From: CALOBA01 sp942491465
Lineage (GTDB): Bacteria; Pseudomonadota; Gammaproteobacteria; Chromatiales; Chromatiaceae
Direction of reading: 5' to 3'
DNA: 64,000 bases
NCBI GenBank assembly: GCA_942491465.1
Contig: CALOBA010000049.1
Span: 91,020 to 155,019 of the forward strand
The translations under genes were made by a program, and so were the position numbers. Shown here one piece after another: positions 1-9,349 of the stretch; the stretch's first letter is position 1; every line of letters begins with the position of its first letter. Under the pieces are notes generated by a model. The model was not told where the DNA came from, did not search any database, and saw only the letters and a program-made list of their open reading frames with translations.

Positions 1-310
1 CGGCGCCCTGCAGGTTGATGTTGATGCCGCGCTTGGCCAGCTCCGCGACCACATTGGCGGCGTTGGCATTGCCCTGTTGCGCCAGCCGGGCCGTGTCGCC
101 GGCGACGCCGTCGAGCTGGGTGCGCAGGCCTTGCGACTCCTGCAGCGGCGTCTCTTGGGCGGTGATGGTCGCCTGCAGATTGCCGCGCTCGCGGTTGAGC
201 TGGATGGTTTGGAAGACCAGCAGGATCAGCAGTGCCGCCCCAAACAGCAGCAGCGGGATGAACCCCCCGAAGTGGCGGTTGCTCAGGTCTGTTGTTGTCT
301 CGGTATTCAT
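1..310 (-). CDS. Small single-TM protein, 3' end cut by window edge
   Basis: The reading frame starts with ATG at 310 and runs off the left edge of the window. The visible ~103 residues begin MNTETTTDLSNRHFGGF, followed by one hydrophobic segment (FIPLLLFGAALLILLVFQTI, about residues 17-36) and a helical, Q/E-rich stretch that is probably periplasmic. Its ATG overlaps the stop of the upstream gene (ATGA), so the two are translationally coupled. The end of the visible part (AKRGININLQG) resembles the end of the upstream protein (ASHGINVSV), which suggests two paralogous subunits. I do not recognise the family; an envelope scaffold role is a guess. Confidence 0.6.
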   Translation of the reverse strand, partial: MNTETTTDLSNRHFGGFIPLLLFGAALLILLVFQTIQLNRERGNLQATITAQETPLQESQGLRTQLDGVAGDTARLAQQGNANAANVVAELAKRGININLQGA

Positions 311-657
311 TCGGCAGTCTCCGTGGGCGGGGTGGAGATCGGCGCGGATGCCGCGTCGGTCTGCTGCGGCTGGCGAACGCTCACGTTGATGCCGTGGCTG
401 GCCAGCATCTCCAGCAGGGCGCGGTCTTGTTCCTGCACGGACAGTCGGGCCAGGGCCTGCACGAGCTGGTTGTGCAGACGGCCGAGACCGATGCTCTGAT
501 TGATGTACTGCTGGCGCTCGTTGGCCTGCTGGCGCAGGCCCTGATTGCCGGAGGTCATGACCACGTTGACGGTGACCAGGACCAGGGCCGCGAGGCCCAT
601 GAGGGTGAGCAGCCAAAATTTGGCCGCGGATAGGCGATTGAGGGTGCTGTTTACCAC
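307..657 (-). CDS. Small single-TM protein, paired with the downstream gene
   Basis: A 116-residue protein with one N-terminal membrane anchor (FWLLTLMGLAALVLVTVNVV, residues 14-33), then a soluble helical region rich in Q, R and L (likely coiled coil), the motif ASHGINVSV and a Pro/Thr-rich tail. It lies 113 bases downstream of sppA on the same strand and overlaps the next gene by four bases. Topology predicts a short cytoplasmic N-terminus and a periplasmic body. It shares layout and the GIN(V/I) motif with its neighbour. No function is assigned. Confidence 0.65.
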   Translation of the reverse strand: MVNSTLNRLSAAKFWLLTLMGLAALVLVTVNVVMTSGNQGLRQQANERQQYINQSIGLGRLHNQLVQALARLSVQEQDRALLEMLASHGINVSVRQPQQTDAASAPISTPPTETAE

Positions 658-770
658 CGGCTACTCCTTAACGGGCTGGGCGGTCGATTCGGGTGGGACG
701 AGCGACCCCAGCGTCGCTCCGTCTCGGCGGCATTGTGCCGAGCCTGACGCTGGAGTCAAGCCAAGGGAGG

Positions 771-1775
771 TCAGCGCAGCATGGGCATCGCGTCGACGCC
801 GCCGACCTCCAGCAGGGTGCGGGCGATGCTCGCGCCCAGCCGATCGGTCAGGCGTTCGAGCAGGTCTTGGTCCTTGCTGTACTTGACCAGATCCTCGGCA
901 CCGATCTGATCGCGGGCGAGCGAGCTGCTGGTGCCGACGCCATCGGCCAGGCCGAGCCGGACGCTCTCCTCGCCTGTCCAAAACAGGCCGCTGAACAGCT
1001 CTTCACCACCGTTCAGCCGGTCGCCGCGCCCCTCTTTGACGGCCGCGATGAATTGGGCGTGCAGCTGATCGAGCAGCCCCTGGATGAAGTTCTGGTCGAA
1101 CGCGGTCAGCGGCGAGAAGGGGTCGCCGAGGCCCTTGTGCTCGCCGGCGGTGAGCAGGCGGCGCTGGACGCCCAGCTCGTCGATGGCGCGCTGGAAGCCG
1201 AAGCTGTCCATGCGCACGCCGATGGAGCCCACCAGGCTGGCCGGGTTGACGTAGATCTCGTCGGCGGCGGCGGCGATGTAGTAGGCGCCCGAGGCGCAGC
1301 TGTCCACCGCGACGGCATAGACGGGCTTGTCGGGATGCTCCTCCTTCAAGCGGCGGATCTCGTCGTAGACGTAGCCGGACTGGACCGGGCTGCCGCCGGG
1401 GCTGTTGATGCGCAGGATGATGCCCTTGGCGTCGTCGGCCTCGAACGCCTTGCGCAGGGCGGTGATGATGCGGTCAGCGCTGGCGTCGGTCTTCGGGCTG
1501 ATGACGCCGGTGACCTCGATCAGGGCCGTGTGCTCGCCGCCGCCGCCCAGGGCGTCACCCAGGTCGCCCGCCGAATAGATGGCCACGAGCACCACCAGGT
1601 AGGCGACGATGGCGAGCTTGAACAGGGTCGACCAGCGGTGACTGCGACGCTGCTCGCGCAGGTACTCGGCGGCCATGCGGTTGATCAGGGCACGTTCCCA
1701 ATCGGGATGGTCCGGCGCGGGCATGTCGGCGTCGGCTTGCCGCTTGGATCTCCAGGTCCAGAAGCGCCATGTCAT
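771..1775 (-). CDS. sppA: Signal peptide peptidase SppA, short form (S49)
   Basis: A 334-residue membrane-bound serine protease of family S49, which degrades signal peptides left in the inner membrane after secretion. One membrane anchor lies at about residues 51-70 (LFKLAIVAYLVVLVAIYSAG). The protease domain follows with the INSPGGSP motif (124-131), the catalytic serine in CASGAYY (Ser162) and the general-base lysine in GEHKGLGDPF (Lys214). The 52-residue Ser-Lys spacing is that of the Bacillus single-domain SppA (S147/K199), so this is the short form and not the long two-domain E. coli enzyme. It lies in a minus-strand group with a HAD phosphatase and rluC. Confidence 0.92.
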   Translation of the reverse strand: MTWRFWTWRSKRQADADMPAPDHPDWERALINRMAAEYLREQRRSHRWSTLFKLAIVAYLVVLVAIYSAGDLGDALGGGGEHTALIEVTGVISPKTDASADRIITALRKAFEADDAKGIILRINSPGGSPVQSGYVYDEIRRLKEEHPDKPVYAVAVDSCASGAYYIAAAADEIYVNPASLVGSIGVRMDSFGFQRAIDELGVQRRLLTAGEHKGLGDPFSPLTAFDQNFIQGLLDQLHAQFIAAVKEGRGDRLNGGEELFSGLFWTGEESVRLGLADGVGTSSSLARDQIGAEDLVKYSKDQDLLERLTDRLGASIARTLLEVGGVDAMPMLR

Positions 1776-1862
1776 TTCGTATCAACTCCTCGGTTCGGAA
1801 TCAGGTCGGTGAGGTGGTCGCGATGCGACCCTCGGCGGCTCGGCAGATTGCAACATATGGGG

Positions 1863-2522
1863 TCAGCCATCGGCTTGGGCCAGCAGCCAGGCCGGCAGCT
1901 CGTCGATTCGATCGATGCAGTCCAGCGGGTCGTGCGCCCGCAGTCGCTCCGGGCGGTGCACGCCGTAGCTCACGGCCAGGGCCGGCACATCGGCGTTGCG
2001 GGCCATCTCCATGTCGTATTCGGTGTCGCCCACCATCAGCGCGTCGCCGGGCCGCACCCCGAGCTCGTCCAGGAGCTCATGCAGCATCTGCGGATGGGGC
2101 TTGGACTGGGTCTGCTCGGCGCAGCGCAGGGCATGGAAATAGGCACGCAGCCCCGAGTCGTCGAGGGCCTGCTCCAGCCCGGCGCGGCTCTTGCCGGTGG
2201 CGACGGCGAGCAGCAGCTCGCGGCGGTGCAGCTCGGCGACGGTCTCGCGGGCGCCGTCGAACAGCGGGCTTGCGCTCGGGTCGGCACGCAGGAAGTGGTA
2301 GCGGTAGCGACGGATCAGCTCGGCGCGCAGGTCGGCGTCGGCGTCGGGATGCAGCCGCCGCAGCGCCTGGTCCAGCCCCAGCCCGATCACGTCCCGGGCC
2401 TCCTCCGGCGGCGGCACAGGCTGGTCCAGCTCAGCGAAGGCGCGGCGCATGCAGCCGACGATGCGCGCCTCGGAGTCCATCAGGGTGCCGTCCCAGTCAA
2501 AGACGATCAGCTCGAATTGCAT
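1863..2522 (-). CDS. HAD-superfamily hydrolase (phosphoglycolate phosphatase-like)
   Basis: A 219-residue haloacid-dehalogenase-type phosphatase. Motif I is VFDWDGTLMDSE near the N-terminus (nucleophile and acid/base Asp), followed by the helical cap, motif II in the AVATGKS segment, a conserved Lys in the KPHPQM loop and motif III/IV MVGDTEYDMEMA. This is the Gph/PGMB subfamily layout. Its start codon lies one base beyond the stop of rluC, an arrangement common in gammaproteobacteria where the small HAD gene follows rluC. The substrate cannot be told from sequence; removal of 2-phosphoglycolate or sugar phosphates is typical. Confidence 0.88.
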   Translation of the reverse strand: MQFELIVFDWDGTLMDSEARIVGCMRRAFAELDQPVPPPEEARDVIGLGLDQALRRLHPDADADLRAELIRRYRYHFLRADPSASPLFDGARETVAELHRRELLLAVATGKSRAGLEQALDDSGLRAYFHALRCAEQTQSKPHPQMLHELLDELGVRPGDALMVGDTEYDMEMARNADVPALAVSYGVHRPERLRAHDPLDCIDRIDELPAWLLAQADG

Positions 2523-3527
2523 CTAGTTACTCCAGGTTGATGATTGCTGCTCGAGCGTATCGAGCACGGCCCGCAGCGCCTCCGGCAACGGCGCCTCGAC
2601 CACCATGGGTTCGGCATCGGCTCGCGGGCGCAGGCGCAGGCTGGCGGCGTGCAGGAACAGCCGCCGCAGGCCGAGCGCGGACAGGCGCCGATTGGTCTCG
2701 GTATCGCCATACTTGTCGTCGCCGACCACCGGCGCGCCCAGGTGGGCGGCGTGGACGCGGATCTGATGGGTGCGACCGGTCATCAGCGTGACGTCGACCA
2801 GGGTCAGATCGCCGTAGCTGCGCCGGCGCCGGAACAGGGTCTCGGCGGGCTTGCCGGCAGCGGGATCGACCCGCACGATGCGCTCGCCGCCGCGGGACTG
2901 GCCCTTCAGCAACGGCGCGCGGCAGCGCACCTTGGGCTCGGCCAGCGGCCCGCCCAGCAGGGCCGTGTAGCGTTTCTCCATGTCGCCGTCGCGCAGCTGG
3001 GCATGCAGGGCGCGCAGGGCGCTGCGGCGCTTGCTGATCATCAGACAGCCGGAGGTGTCGCGGTCGAGCCGATGGGCGAGCTCCAACTCGGCGCCCGGGC
3101 GCATGGCCCGCAGGGCCTCGATCAGACCCAGCCGCAGCCCGCTGCCGCCGTGGACGGCGAGTCCGGCGGGTTTGTCGATGACCAACAGATGGCTGTCTTC
3201 GAACAGGATGGCGGCATCCAGCTGCTCGGCCAATTGCCGCGACGGGGCGGCGGGCGCCGCGGCCTCCGGGCGGCGCAGCGGCGGGATGCGCACCTGATCG
3301 CCCGGCGCGAGCCGATGTCCCGGCCGGACGCGCCCCTTGTTCACGCGCACCTCCCCCGAGCGCAGGATGCGGTAGACCAGGCTGCGTGGCACACCCTTGA
3401 GGGTCGCCAGCAGAAAATTGTCGACCCGTTGGCCCGCCGCGCCATCGGGCACGCGAACCAGCTCGGCGCGCAGTCCCGTCGGTTGCGGGTCCTGTGGACG
3501 GGCCGACCTGTGTTGATTTGTGTTCAA
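2523..3527 (-). CDS. rluC: 23S rRNA pseudouridine synthase RluC
   Basis: Converts uridines 955, 2504 and 2580 of 23S rRNA to pseudouridine (E. coli numbering). It shows an N-terminal S4 RNA-binding domain (RVDNFLLATLKGVPRSLVYR, then GEVRVNKGRV), a linker, and the RluA-type catalytic domain with HRLDRDTSGCL holding the catalytic Asp and the late motif TGRTHQIRVHAAHLG. The frame stays open far upstream, into the antisense of rne, but homology begins only at GLRAELVRVPDG. I therefore place the start at a TTG at 3527 (protein about 334 residues, the usual length). The upstream open frame is a high-GC artefact. Divergent from rne. Confidence 0.88.
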   Translation of the reverse strand: MNTNQHRSARPQDPQPTGLRAELVRVPDGAAGQRVDNFLLATLKGVPRSLVYRILRSGEVRVNKGRVRPGHRLAPGDQVRIPPLRRPEAAAPAAPSRQLAEQLDAAILFEDSHLLVIDKPAGLAVHGGSGLRLGLIEALRAMRPGAELELAHRLDRDTSGCLMISKRRSALRALHAQLRDGDMEKRYTALLGGPLAEPKVRCRAPLLKGQSRGGERIVRVDPAAGKPAETLFRRRRSYGDLTLVDVTLMTGRTHQIRVHAAHLGAPVVGDDKYGDTETNRRLSALGLRRLFLHAASLRLRPRADAEPMVVEAPLPEALRAVLDTLEQQSSTWSN

Positions 3528-3556
3528 TTGCTGGTCCCGGAAATCACTGCTATTCT
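3528..3556 (+). promoter_or_regulatory. Putative sigma-70 promoter of rne, with a ~350-base leader
   Basis: TTGCTG (3528-3533), a 17-base spacer and TATTCT (3551-3556) form a plausible promoter facing rne. Transcription would start near 3563 and leave a leader of about 340 bases before the rne ATG at 3906, with no gene in it. In E. coli the rne leader is also about 360 nt and mediates autoregulation by RNase E; a similar role here is inference. The -35 box would sit directly beside the proposed rluC start. Confidence 0.4.
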
Positions 3557-3905
3557 TAGTCGCTTGCACCGATTTGGGGAGACTTTCTCTCCAGACAGGA
3601 TGCGTCGACTTCCCCCATGTCAGATTTTCCGGCCCTCGGAGTGTACTCCGAAGGCCACTGCAGGTGCCCGCCCACGTAACGGCGTGGCACGCCATTTGGA
3701 ACACCAGCGCGTACCCGTTCGCAGGCCACGTCGACACCGCAAGACGCCGCATCAGCCTAAGGTTGGATGCGCCGGCGGCAAGCGAGCAGCGAACGGGCGT
3801 GGCGGCGGAGACAGCCGCCAGGGTACACCGATCGTGCCGACCGAAGGCGATGTCGCCGTCGGCCGATTTGCGTGCCTCGCGCAGAGGCGAGAGACAACAT
3901 AACCG

Positions 3906-6900
3906 ATGAAACGAATGCTGATCAACGCGACGCAGCCCGAGGAGTTGCGCGTCGCGATCGTCGACGGCCAGAGCCTGTTCAACCTCGACATCGAGGCCCC
4001 GGGGCGGGAGCAGAAGAAGGCCAACGTCTATAAAGGGACCATCACCCGCGTCGAGCCGAGCCTGGAGGCGGCCTTTGTCGACTACGGCTCCGAGCGTCAC
4101 GGCTTCCTGCCGCTGAAGGAGATCTCCCGCGGCTACTTCAGCCAACCGCTGAAGCCGGGCAGCCGCGCCAACATCCGCGAACTGATCCGCGAAGGTCAGC
4201 AGGTGATGGTGCAGATCGACAAGGAGGAGCGCGGCAACAAGGGCGCGGCCTTGACCACCTTCGTATCCCTGGCCGGTCGCTATCTGGTGCTGATGCCGAA
4301 CAACCCCCGTGCCGGCGGTGTCTCGCGGCGCATCGAGGGCAGCGACCGCTCCGAGTTGCGCGAGGTGCTGAGCAAGCTCGAGTATCCGCCGGATATGGGC
4401 CTGATCGTGCGCACCGCCGGCGTCGGCAAGAACACCGAAGAGCTGCAGTGGGATCTCAACTACCTGCTGGACCTGTGGGAGGCCATCAGGCAGTCCGGCG
4501 AGACCCGCAAGGCGCCGTTCCTGATCCATCAGGAGAGCGACGTCATCATCCGCTCGATCCGCGACCATCTACGCGCCGACATCGGTGAGATCGTCGTCGA
4601 CGACAAGAAGGTGTTCGCCAAGGCGGAGACCTTCATGCGTCAGGTCATGCCGCACAACATCAAGAAGCTGCGGCAGTACCAGGATGAGGTGCCGCTGTTC
4701 ACCCGCTACCAGATCGAGAGCCAGATCGAGTCGGCCTTCCAGCGCGAGGTGCGACTGCCCTCCGGCGGCTCGCTGGTCATCGACCACACCGAGGCCCTGA
4801 CCTCCGTCGACATCAACTCGGCCCGCGCCACCAAGGGTGCCGACATCGAAGAGACGGCGCTGAACACCAACCTGGAGGCGGCGGACGAGGTCGCCCGCCA
4901 GCTGCGGCTGCGCGACCTCGGCGGGCTGTTCGTGATCGACTTCATCGACATGACGCCGGCGAAGAATCAGCGCGAGGTCGAGAACCGACTGCGCGACGCG
5001 CTGAAGCAGGACCGCGCCAGGGTCCAGGTCGCGCGCATCTCCCGCTTCGGTCTGCTGGAGATGTCGCGCCAGCGGCTGCGCCCGTCCCTCGGCGAGTCCA
5101 GTCAGCAGGTCTGCCCGCGCTGCCTCGGCCAGGGCACGATCCGCGGCGTCGAGTCCCTCGCCCTCTCGGTGCTGCGCATCATCGAGGAGGAGGCCATCAA
5201 GGACAGCACCGCGCGCATCCTCGCCCGGCTGCCGGTGGAGGTCGCCACCTTCCTGCTCAACGAGAAGCGCCGCGGCATCATGGCCATCGAGCACCGCCAG
5301 CGCGTCCAGGTGCTGCTGCTGCCGGACCGCGACCTGGAGACCCCGCACTACGAGATCGAGCGGGTCCGGGTGCAAGACACCGAGCGCATGGCCAACACCG
5401 ACGCAAGCTACCGCTTGAGCGCGCGCCCCAGTGCCGGCGATGCGCCCCAGGCCCGCAATACGGCCCCGCCCCGCAGCGAAGAACCCGCCGTGAAGCTGGT
5501 GACGCCGTCCTCGCCGGTGCCGCAGCGCAGCGAACCGGACCGAGCCCCCACGACCAGGAAACCCGCGCCGCGGACGGAAGCCGCACCGCAGCGCCAGGCG
5601 CGCGGTCCGATGCGGCACGAAGAGCAGAACAGCCAGCATCCCGAAGGCATGCTCAAGCGGCTGTGGACGACGCTGTTTGCTCCGCCACCGCTGACGCAGG
5701 ACAACGCCCCAACCGGCGCGCCGCAAGGGACTCCCCCGGAGCGTCCCCGAACCGACGGTGAGGCGCGCCGCGGCCCGCGACAAACTGGCCGCCAGGGCGG
5801 CTCGGGCCGGGACGATCGTCAGCGCCGCAACCGCCGTGACGCCAAGCCCGAAGCGCCGAGAGATGGGAAGGTCGGCGACCAACAGGACGCCAATGAGTCC
5901 GCCGCCGAGTCCCGCCAGGGCAACTCCCGGCGCGGATCACGGGGGCGCGGACGCCGCAACGATCGCCCATCCGATCAGCCCCGCACCACGGGTCCGGAAC
6001 AGACCGGGGAAGCGTCCGCGACCGGCGATGATGTCAAGGTCGCACCCGCGCAAGGGCGGCCCCCGACCAATAATGACACCGCCGCCCGCCGGGAGGAGAC
6101 CCCCGGCGACACCGCGACGCAGGCCGATGGCGACCTGAGCACCAGGCCCGACGAGGCCGCCGGCGCAGAGACGGACGACAACAACCGCCCGCGGCGCAGA
6201 CGCCGGGGTGGTCGCGGTCGCCGCAAGAGCGCCGTAGGTCGTCCCGAGGGCGCCGCCCAGACCCATGGCGACGACGAGCCCAAGGCCGATGACCAGCCGG
6301 CGCGCAAGGACCCCACCGCAGCACCTGCCCCCGAGGGACCGACCGCCACCGCCGAGGCCGACGGCAATCGCCGCCGCACCCGTCGTGGCCCCGGTCCGCG
6401 CGAGCAAGGCCAGCCGTCAGCGGACGCCGACAACCGCGGCGCCCCTGCCGGTGCGGCTCCGGCGCCAAAGGAAGCGCCGCGCAGCGACGCGAAGGACACT
6501 GCACCCGAGGTGGTCGCGACCGAGCCCAAGCCCACGCCCAAGCCGGACACCGCGACCAAGGCGCCGAGCGAGCCACCGCTCGCCGTTTCCGCCCCCAAGG
6601 ACACGGATAAGCCGGTGAAGACCGCCCCGGCGGCTGGTCCGGCGCCCGTTGCTGAAAAAGCACCGACTCCGCCGGCGCCGACGCCATCGGTGTCGCCTAC
6701 GACGCCCCCCGCGGCACCGACCACCGCGGCAGGCCCGGGCTCCCCGTTGCCGCCGCGAGAACCGTCGCCGAAAGCGGCGAGCCCGAAGCAGCCATCGGCT
6801 GCCCCCCCGGGCGACAGTCCATCCGCACCCACAAAGCCGCCATCCCCGGCAGCAGCGCCCCGCGACCAGGCCGCACCCGTCGCACGCACGGCTCCCCAAG

Positions 6901-7157
6901 GCCCGGACAAGCCCGGCCTAGGCGCCGTGCCGACCAGCGCGCCCGCGCCCGCACTCGACAAGACGTCTGCGGTCAAGCCCGAGCCGCCGGCAAAGGCTGC
7001 CCCGGCGACCGGGCCAACGCCATCGGCCCCGCCGCCGTCACCGCCTAAGGCCGAGGGCCCCCAAAAATCGACATCCGGCGATGCGCCGACGACCGCCCGC
7101 ACGCCATCCACGGCGGCAACCGGCCCCTCGGTCGAGGCAAGCTCAGGCCAAGACTGA
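3906..7157 (+). CDS. rne: Ribonuclease E
   Basis: Endoribonuclease that initiates mRNA decay and processes rRNA and tRNA at the inner membrane, and scaffolds the degradosome. The N-terminal half is canonical: MKRMLINATQPEELRVAIV, the S1 RNA-binding domain (KGTITRVEPSLEAAFVDYG, HGFLPLKEI), the 5'-sensor and DNase I-like region with the magnesium-binding aspartates in LTSVDINSARATKG and GGLFVIDFIDM, and the Zn-link CPRCLGQG. From about residue 510 the protein is low complexity: Arg-rich patches (RRRRRGGRGRRKS) that resemble RNA-binding segments, then a ~250-residue Pro/Ala/Lys tail. At 1,083 residues it is close to the usual length. No gene lies directly downstream; a palindromic repeat follows the stop. 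Confidence 0.97.
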   Translation: MKRMLINATQPEELRVAIVDGQSLFNLDIEAPGREQKKANVYKGTITRVEPSLEAAFVDYGSERHGFLPLKEISRGYFSQPLKPGSRANIRELIREGQQVMVQIDKEERGNKGAALTTFVSLAGRYLVLMPNNPRAGGVSRRIEGSDRSELREVLSKLEYPPDMGLIVRTAGVGKNTEELQWDLNYLLDLWEAIRQSGETRKAPFLIHQESDVIIRSIRDHLRADIGEIVVDDKKVFAKAETFMRQVMPHNIKKLRQYQDEVPLFTRYQIESQIESAFQREVRLPSGGSLVIDHTEALTSVDINSARATKGADIEETALNTNLEAADEVARQLRLRDLGGLFVIDFIDMTPAKNQREVENRLRDALKQDRARVQVARISRFGLLEMSRQRLRPSLGESSQQVCPRCLGQGTIRGVESLALSVLRIIEEEAIKDSTARILARLPVEVATFLLNEKRRGIMAIEHRQRVQVLLLPDRDLETPHYEIERVRVQDTERMANTDASYRLSARPSAGDAPQARNTAPPRSEEPAVKLVTPSSPVPQRSEPDRAPTTRKPAPRTEAAPQRQARGPMRHEEQNSQHPEGMLKRLWTTLFAPPPLTQDNAPTGAPQGTPPERPRTDGEARRGPRQTGRQGGSGRDDRQRRNRRDAKPEAPRDGKVGDQQDANESAAESRQGNSRRGSRGRGRRNDRPSDQPRTTGPEQTGEASATGDDVKVAPAQGRPPTNNDTAARREETPGDTATQADGDLSTRPDEAAGAETDDNNRPRRRRRGGRGRRKSAVGRPEGAAQTHGDDEPKADDQPARKDPTAAPAPEGPTATAEADGNRRRTRRGPGPREQGQPSADADNRGAPAGAAPAPKEAPRSDAKDTAPEVVATEPKPTPKPDTATKAPSEPPLAVSAPKDTDKPVKTAPAAGPAPVAEKAPTPPAPTPSVSPTTPPAAPTTAAGPGSPLPPREPSPKAASPKQPSAAPPGDSPSAPTKPPSPAAAPRDQAAPVARTAPQGPDKPGLGAVPTSAPAPALDKTSAVKPEPPAKAAPATGPTPSAPPPSPPKAEGPQKSTSGDAPTTARTPSTAATGPSVEASSGQD

Positions 7158-7164
7158 CGCATAG

Positions 7165-7259
7165 TCAAGGTTCAGAAACAAGTGGTGCAGACGCAACGAC
7201 GAAACGGCCAATACAAAGGCTCAGGGAGCGGGCGTCTGCACCACTTGTTTTTGAATCGA
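7165..7259. repeat. Inverted-repeat element, copy A
   Basis: Arms of about 25 bases (AAGTGGTGCAGACGC at 7180-7194 and GCGTCTGCACCACTT at 7232-7246, extended outwards by GGTTCAGAAAC / GTTTTTGAA) enclose about 37 bases. A second copy, in opposite orientation, lies at 23934-24022 after the asnB-like gene. Each copy sits just downstream of a gene stop. The rest of the gap up to 7413 holds a CTCTGTGGCTCCGTGGCTCTG-like repeat and no gene. Confidence 0.8.
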
Positions 7260-7413
7260 TCCATAGAGACCGCTGCGGTGTTTGCATCCACGGAGAGCCA
7301 AGAGCATGGGCCGCCGCGCCGACGACCGGCACCGACCTCTCTGTGGCTCCGTGGCTCTGTGTGAGATTTGTCAACGGCAACTTGGGCCCCGCAACGAAAG
7401 CTGGAACGAGGTG

Positions 7414-9339
7414 CTAGCCTCGAGGCCGCTCCAGAGCCAACAGGGCACAGCCTTGGATGGCCCGGGTCGCGAAGGGGAAGCGGCGGTTGAGCCACCAGTC
7501 TTCGATCTCGATGGTCTCCGGGGCCGTCGGCGGCAGGCCGGCGACGAGGTTGCCGATCCAGGCCTCGCCGCTGTCGCCGTGAACGAGGGCGTCGATGAGG
7601 CCGGGGGCGGCGGGCGCGGGCTGGGCCGTCGGGGTGTCCGCGGGGTACAACTGGGCGTAGTCCTGCTGCTGCTGGCGGAATAGGCGGTCCAGGGCGTCGA
7701 GGTCTGCGCGGCCTTGGCGCAGGCCATGCTCCAGGCGCAGCAGGTGGTCCTGGATGAGGTCGAGGCGGCGCATGGCGAGCCCGAGGCCGGTGAGGGCGAA
7801 GGTCTGGCCGAGGACTTCGGCGTGGCGATGCCAGAGCCGGCGGGCCTGCTGCTGCACCCGGGCCATGGCGACGGCGAGCCGGCGTCTGCGCCGCAGGGCG
7901 AAGAACAGGGCCAGGCCGGCGAGGACGGCGCCGGGCAGCAGCAGCCAGCCGAGGTCCGCGAGCCAGCGCTCGGGGCTGGCCAGATAGGGGCCGAGGCCGG
8001 CGTCGATCCAGCCGGGGAGCCGGGCGGATAGGATCGGGACCAGCAACACCGCGGTCCCGATGAGCCAGGCGAGGATCAGGGCGCGCAGCCGCATCAGGCC
8101 ATCGGCGGCGGTCTTGGCCTCGGTGACCGCGGTATCGAAACCGTCGTCTTCGTCGAAGCGGTGCCGTTCGTACTGGCCGCAGCGGCGGTGGGCGCGGCTG
8201 CGCAGGTCGCGCTCCATGTCGACGATCAGGGCTTGGCCCTGCTGTAAGGTGGCGTCTCGGGCCGCGCGGAGCTGGTCGCGGCGGTAGTCGAGCCAGTCTT
8301 GGCCGTCGCTGCCGAAGCCGACGGCCGCGGCGGTCAGCGCCTGGAGACTGTGCCGGAGACGCTCGTCGGCGGCGGTGGCCGCCTGCTGACGCCCCAGGTG
8401 GTCGTGCTCCAGGGCGGCGAAGCGCTCGCTCAGATGGTTGTCCAGGCGCTCCAGAAGACCGACGCGCAGCGCATCGAGCCGGTCGGCGAGGCGACGCTGG
8501 AAGAACAGGGGCAGCGCCGGGCGCAGCGGCTGTATCGCCGCCGCCGGGGGCTCCAGCGCCGGGCCGCCGGGCCGGTCGCGCAGCTGCGCGACCTGGTCCA
8601 GCGCCTGCTCCAGCAGCGCACGGGGATCGGCGCCCGTGGGTCTGGCGACCAGGGCTCGGCCGAGGGACGCGACCTCGGCGCGCAGCCGCGGCAATAGGCC
8701 GCGCCATTGACTGCCGAAACGGTCCTGGATGCGGCGACGCTGGGCCGGCTCCAGCCGGCAGTCGGCGACGCGGGCGCTGTCGGCGCCGGCCTGGCTCGGC
8801 TGCAGGTGGAGCTCCAGCAGCAGGCGCAGGGCGACGATGGCGCCGTGGGGGTCGCGGCGCGGGTCAAGGGTCAGCCGGCGCAGTCGCACCGGCCCGGGCA
8901 CCTGCGCGGCGATGGGCTCCATGGGGGCGGCGGCGGGCAGGGTGATGAGCACGCGGCTGTCGGTGTGCTGGTCCAGGCGCTTGATGATCGCCCGGGCCAA
9001 CGTCGGCGGGGCGTGGGGCTCGGGGTCCGCACCAACGTGCCCGCCGCTATCGCCATCCTCGGCGAGCGCCGCGGGCAGGTGCAGCGCAACCAGCAGCGGC
9101 AGGCCGCCGGCGCGCTGCGACAGCAGCTCGTCGACGTCGGCAATGAGGTGCTCGGCGGCGACGGTCCTGGGCCAGTCGGACCAGGGCGCCCGCGAGCGCG
9201 CCGCCGAGGCGCTGCCCGGCGGCGCCAGGTCCCAGATCCGGCAGTCGTCGCGCACGGCCAAGTCCAGGCAATGGTCCTGGACCATCCGCGCGAGCTGCCA
9301 GCTCGGGTCGAGGTTGATCCACAGCAGACGGGTGTGCAT
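7414..9339 (-). CDS. Two-TM protein, partner of the tubulin-like GTPase
   Basis: A 641-residue protein encoded 10 bases after the tubulin-like gene, so certainly co-transcribed. Residues 1-180 form a globular domain starting LLWINLDPSWQLARMVQDHC; residues 200-400 are Arg/Gln/Leu-rich and helical. Two membrane helices follow at about 419-438 (RALILAWLIGTAVLLVPILS) and 462-481 (LGWLLLPGAVLAGLALFFAL), then a helical cytoplasmic tail. I recognise no named domain. Conserved pairing of bacterial tubulin-like proteins with membrane proteins has been described (FtsZl families, Makarova and Koonin), and this gene fits that role as the membrane anchor of the filament or complex. Function is inferred from position only. 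Confidence 0.7.
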   Translation of the reverse strand: MHTRLLWINLDPSWQLARMVQDHCLDLAVRDDCRIWDLAPPGSASAARSRAPWSDWPRTVAAEHLIADVDELLSQRAGGLPLLVALHLPAALAEDGDSGGHVGADPEPHAPPTLARAIIKRLDQHTDSRVLITLPAAAPMEPIAAQVPGPVRLRRLTLDPRRDPHGAIVALRLLLELHLQPSQAGADSARVADCRLEPAQRRRIQDRFGSQWRGLLPRLRAEVASLGRALVARPTGADPRALLEQALDQVAQLRDRPGGPALEPPAAAIQPLRPALPLFFQRRLADRLDALRVGLLERLDNHLSERFAALEHDHLGRQQAATAADERLRHSLQALTAAAVGFGSDGQDWLDYRRDQLRAARDATLQQGQALIVDMERDLRSRAHRRCGQYERHRFDEDDGFDTAVTEAKTAADGLMRLRALILAWLIGTAVLLVPILSARLPGWIDAGLGPYLASPERWLADLGWLLLPGAVLAGLALFFALRRRRRLAVAMARVQQQARRLWHRHAEVLGQTFALTGLGLAMRRLDLIQDHLLRLEHGLRQGRADLDALDRLFRQQQQDYAQLYPADTPTAQPAPAAPGLIDALVHGDSGEAWIGNLVAGLPPTAPETIEIEDWWLNRRFPFATRAIQGCALLALERPRG

Positions 9340-9349
9340 GGCGAGCGGG

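Noticed and set aside
693..2540. Plus-strand open frame of 615 codons opposite sppA and the HAD gene
   Set aside because: Antisense artefact of high GC: no domain, while the minus strand has clear S49 and HAD motifs.
3528..4568. In-frame upstream extension of rluC
   Set aside because: Homology to RluC begins only near 3475; the extension is antisense to the catalytic part of rne.
5975..7168. Gly/Ala-rich minus-strand frame of 397 codons
   Set aside because: Mirror of the Pro/Ala-rich RNase E tail; no start signal or domain.
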